Origin: JBJXFY01 sp046155815
GTDB taxonomy: Bacteria > Verrucomicrobiota > Verrucomicrobiia > Limisphaerales > CAIMTB01
Length of the DNA: 7,036 nt
Direction: 5' to 3'
Assembly: GCA_046155815.1 (NCBI GenBank)
Contig: JBJXFY010000410.1
Coordinates: forward strand, 1-7,036
Below are positions 6,202 to 7,036 of this stretch, one piece after another. The number at the start of each line of letters is the position of its first letter. The stretch's first letter is position 1. The translations under genes were made by a program, and so were the position numbers. Under the pieces are notes generated by a model. The model saw only the letters and a program-made list of their open reading frames with translations. It had not been told where the DNA came from and searched no databases.

Positions 6202-6918
6202 ATGAAGAACCCCGGTCATTCGATCGCCGCGGCGGGCCTGCTGGGCCTGGCCGCGACGCTCCTGCCTCACGCCGGCCCCGCAGCCGTGGTGCTCCCGGTG
6301 GCGGACACGATGGTCACCGAGGCTCCCGGACTCGGCGGCGTCGTGTCCTCGCATGGCTCGGACATCCTGCTGTTTGCCACTGGCATGCCCGCCTTCCGCT
6401 CCTACCCGCTGGTCCGTTTCGACCTGTCCGCCTTTACGGGCCAGACCTTGACCGGGCCGGCGACCTTCGAGTTCTGGCTGACCGAAGGCGCGCCCACGGG
6501 GCTGACGAGCCCGGTGTCTGTTCATGCCATCCTACGGCCGTGGGATGAGGCCACGGAAACTCTCCAGACCTTTGGCGGTCCGCTCGACATCAATCCGGGC
6601 CGAGTCGGTCCGGCCGTGGACACGGTGCCGGTCACCTACTCGGGCACTGCGGACCAGGGCTTCGTGTCCTGGTCCCTCCCCGCCGACCTGGTGCAGGGCT
6701 GGATTGACGATCCGTCGTCCAACTTCGGGCTGCTGATCCGGAACACGGCCACGGGGCCGGGGACGGACCTGCTGTTCCAGTCGCGCGAGGGCACCCATCC
6801 GCCGCAACTGACCTTTGACATGGTGGTCGTGCCTGAGCCGGCCGAGTGGGGTGCGCTCGCGGGATTGATGCTCGTCGGGTTCGCTACAGCGCGTCGGCAC
6901 CGTCGGCCAGCGGCGTGA
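6202..6918 (+). CDS. PEP-CTERM sorting protein with DNRLRE-like domain
   Basis: This 238-residue protein begins 21 bp after the broken PEP-CTERM gene, with no Shine-Dalgarno before its ATG, so it is probably read from the same transcript. Residues 1-28 form a signal peptide ending in PAA/AV. The body (about 30-206) fits the DNRLRE domain pattern: ADTMVTEA at the start, YPLVRFDLSAF (68-78), an HAILRPWDEATETL block (108-121), WSLPADLVQGWIDD (157-170), NFGLLIRN (174-181) and LLFQSREGTHPPQLTFD (190-206). The tail is VVVPEPAEWG, a hydrophobic helix (about 216-230) and the basic end RRHRR, a full PEP-CTERM signal for exosortase processing. It is expected to be exported and released into or held at the surface or extracellular matrix. 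DNRLRE domains are beta-sandwich-like modules of cell-surface proteins; the ligand is unknown. Its last 35 bases overlap the convergent minus-strand gene. Confidence 0.9.
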   Translation: MKNPGHSIAAAGLLGLAATLLPHAGPAAVVLPVADTMVTEAPGLGGVVSSHGSDILLFATGMPAFRSYPLVRFDLSAFTGQTLTGPATFEFWLTEGAPTGLTSPVSVHAILRPWDEATETLQTFGGPLDINPGRVGPAVDTVPVTYSGTADQGFVSWSLPADLVQGWIDDPSSNFGLLIRNTATGPGTDLLFQSREGTHPPQLTFDMVVVPEPAEWGALAGLMLVGFATARRHRRPAA

Positions 6919-7036
6919 TCCGGCCCAGCTTGTCCACCGTGGCAAGGCCGGGCGGCTCGACGGCCCAGGCGGCTTCACGCGTGACGTCGCGTCCGTCCCC
7001 GGCCACCGCCAGCAACTGCTGCCGCGCGTCGGCGGA
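6884..7036 (-). CDS. C-terminal end of a protein with a bacterial Ig-like (Big_2-like) segment (5' partial)
   Basis: The reverse strand from the right edge reads 50 codons before TAG (complement of 6884-6886). The residues fit the bacterial Ig-like pattern common in planctomycete and verrucomicrobial exported proteins: ARQQLLAVA, then GDGRDVTREAAW, then LATVDKLGRITPLADG. In those phyla such domains often occur in large proteins with cytochrome c, DUF1549 and DUF1553 domains, but nothing in view proves which architecture this is. The frame ends right after ADGADAL, where the family usually continues with a final beta strand (an A-x-I/V-like stretch), so the domain looks clipped. It overlaps the 3' end of the convergent DNRLRE/PEP-CTERM gene by 35 bp. 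The start and most of the gene lie outside the window. Confidence 0.62.
   Translation of the reverse strand, partial: SADARQQLLAVAGDGRDVTREAAWAVEPPGLATVDKLGRITPLADGADAL

Noticed and set aside
6532..6978. Minus-strand open frame of 148 codons at the right edge.
   Set aside because: It is in a different frame from the Ig-like segment at 6884-7036, shows only Arg/Pro-rich composition typical of a shadow, and lies mostly opposite the DNRLRE/PEP-CTERM gene.

Overview
The window is about 7 kb of high-GC bacterial DNA. It most likely comes from a verrucomicrobium (PVC group), possibly of the Pedosphaera/Limisphaera type. This rests on family content, not on a marker gene: a Ser/Thr kinase fused to WD40 repeats, a secreted FG-GAP/UnbV propeller protein with a C-terminal module of the kind seen in verrucomicrobial secreted proteins, a pseudopilin-like protein with an H-x9-DG motif, and two PEP-CTERM proteins. 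GC-rich third codon positions run through all of them, so I see no sign of recent foreign DNA.

Layout. Bases 2-2743 (+) hold a Pkn2-type Ser/Thr kinase that enters from the left edge without its N-lobe, followed by one membrane span and 14 regular WD40-like repeats. After 66 bp, 2810-4552 (+) encodes an exported seven-repeat FG-GAP/VCBS protein with an ASPIC/UnbV domain. Thirteen bases later, behind a good Shine-Dalgarno sequence, 4566-5408 (+) encodes a type II secretion-like pseudopilin. The 160-bp gap 5409-5568 holds two hairpins, one terminator-like and one leader-like, then an A-rich unstructured stretch. Next come two PEP-CTERM genes 21 bp apart. The first (5569-6180) is split by a single in-frame TAG; the second (6202-6918) is intact and carries a DNRLRE-type domain. 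At the right edge the end of a minus-strand gene (6884-7036) with a bacterial Ig-like (Big_2-like) segment overlaps the second PEP-CTERM gene tail to tail by 35 bp.

How it may work together (inference). Every plus-strand product is membrane-bound, exported or surface-sorted. The kinase would be a transmembrane sensor whose WD40 propellers probably face the periplasm. The FG-GAP protein and pseudopilin are close enough to be co-transcribed. The PEP-CTERM pair looks like a separate transcription unit with its own structured leader, whose products would be handled by an exosortase encoded elsewhere. No RNA gene, CRISPR array, insertion sequence or clear new defence or metabolic system was found. 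The oddest points are the clean nonsense codon in the first PEP-CTERM gene, the double seven-blade architecture of the kinase, and the abrupt end of the Ig-like domain in the convergent overlap.
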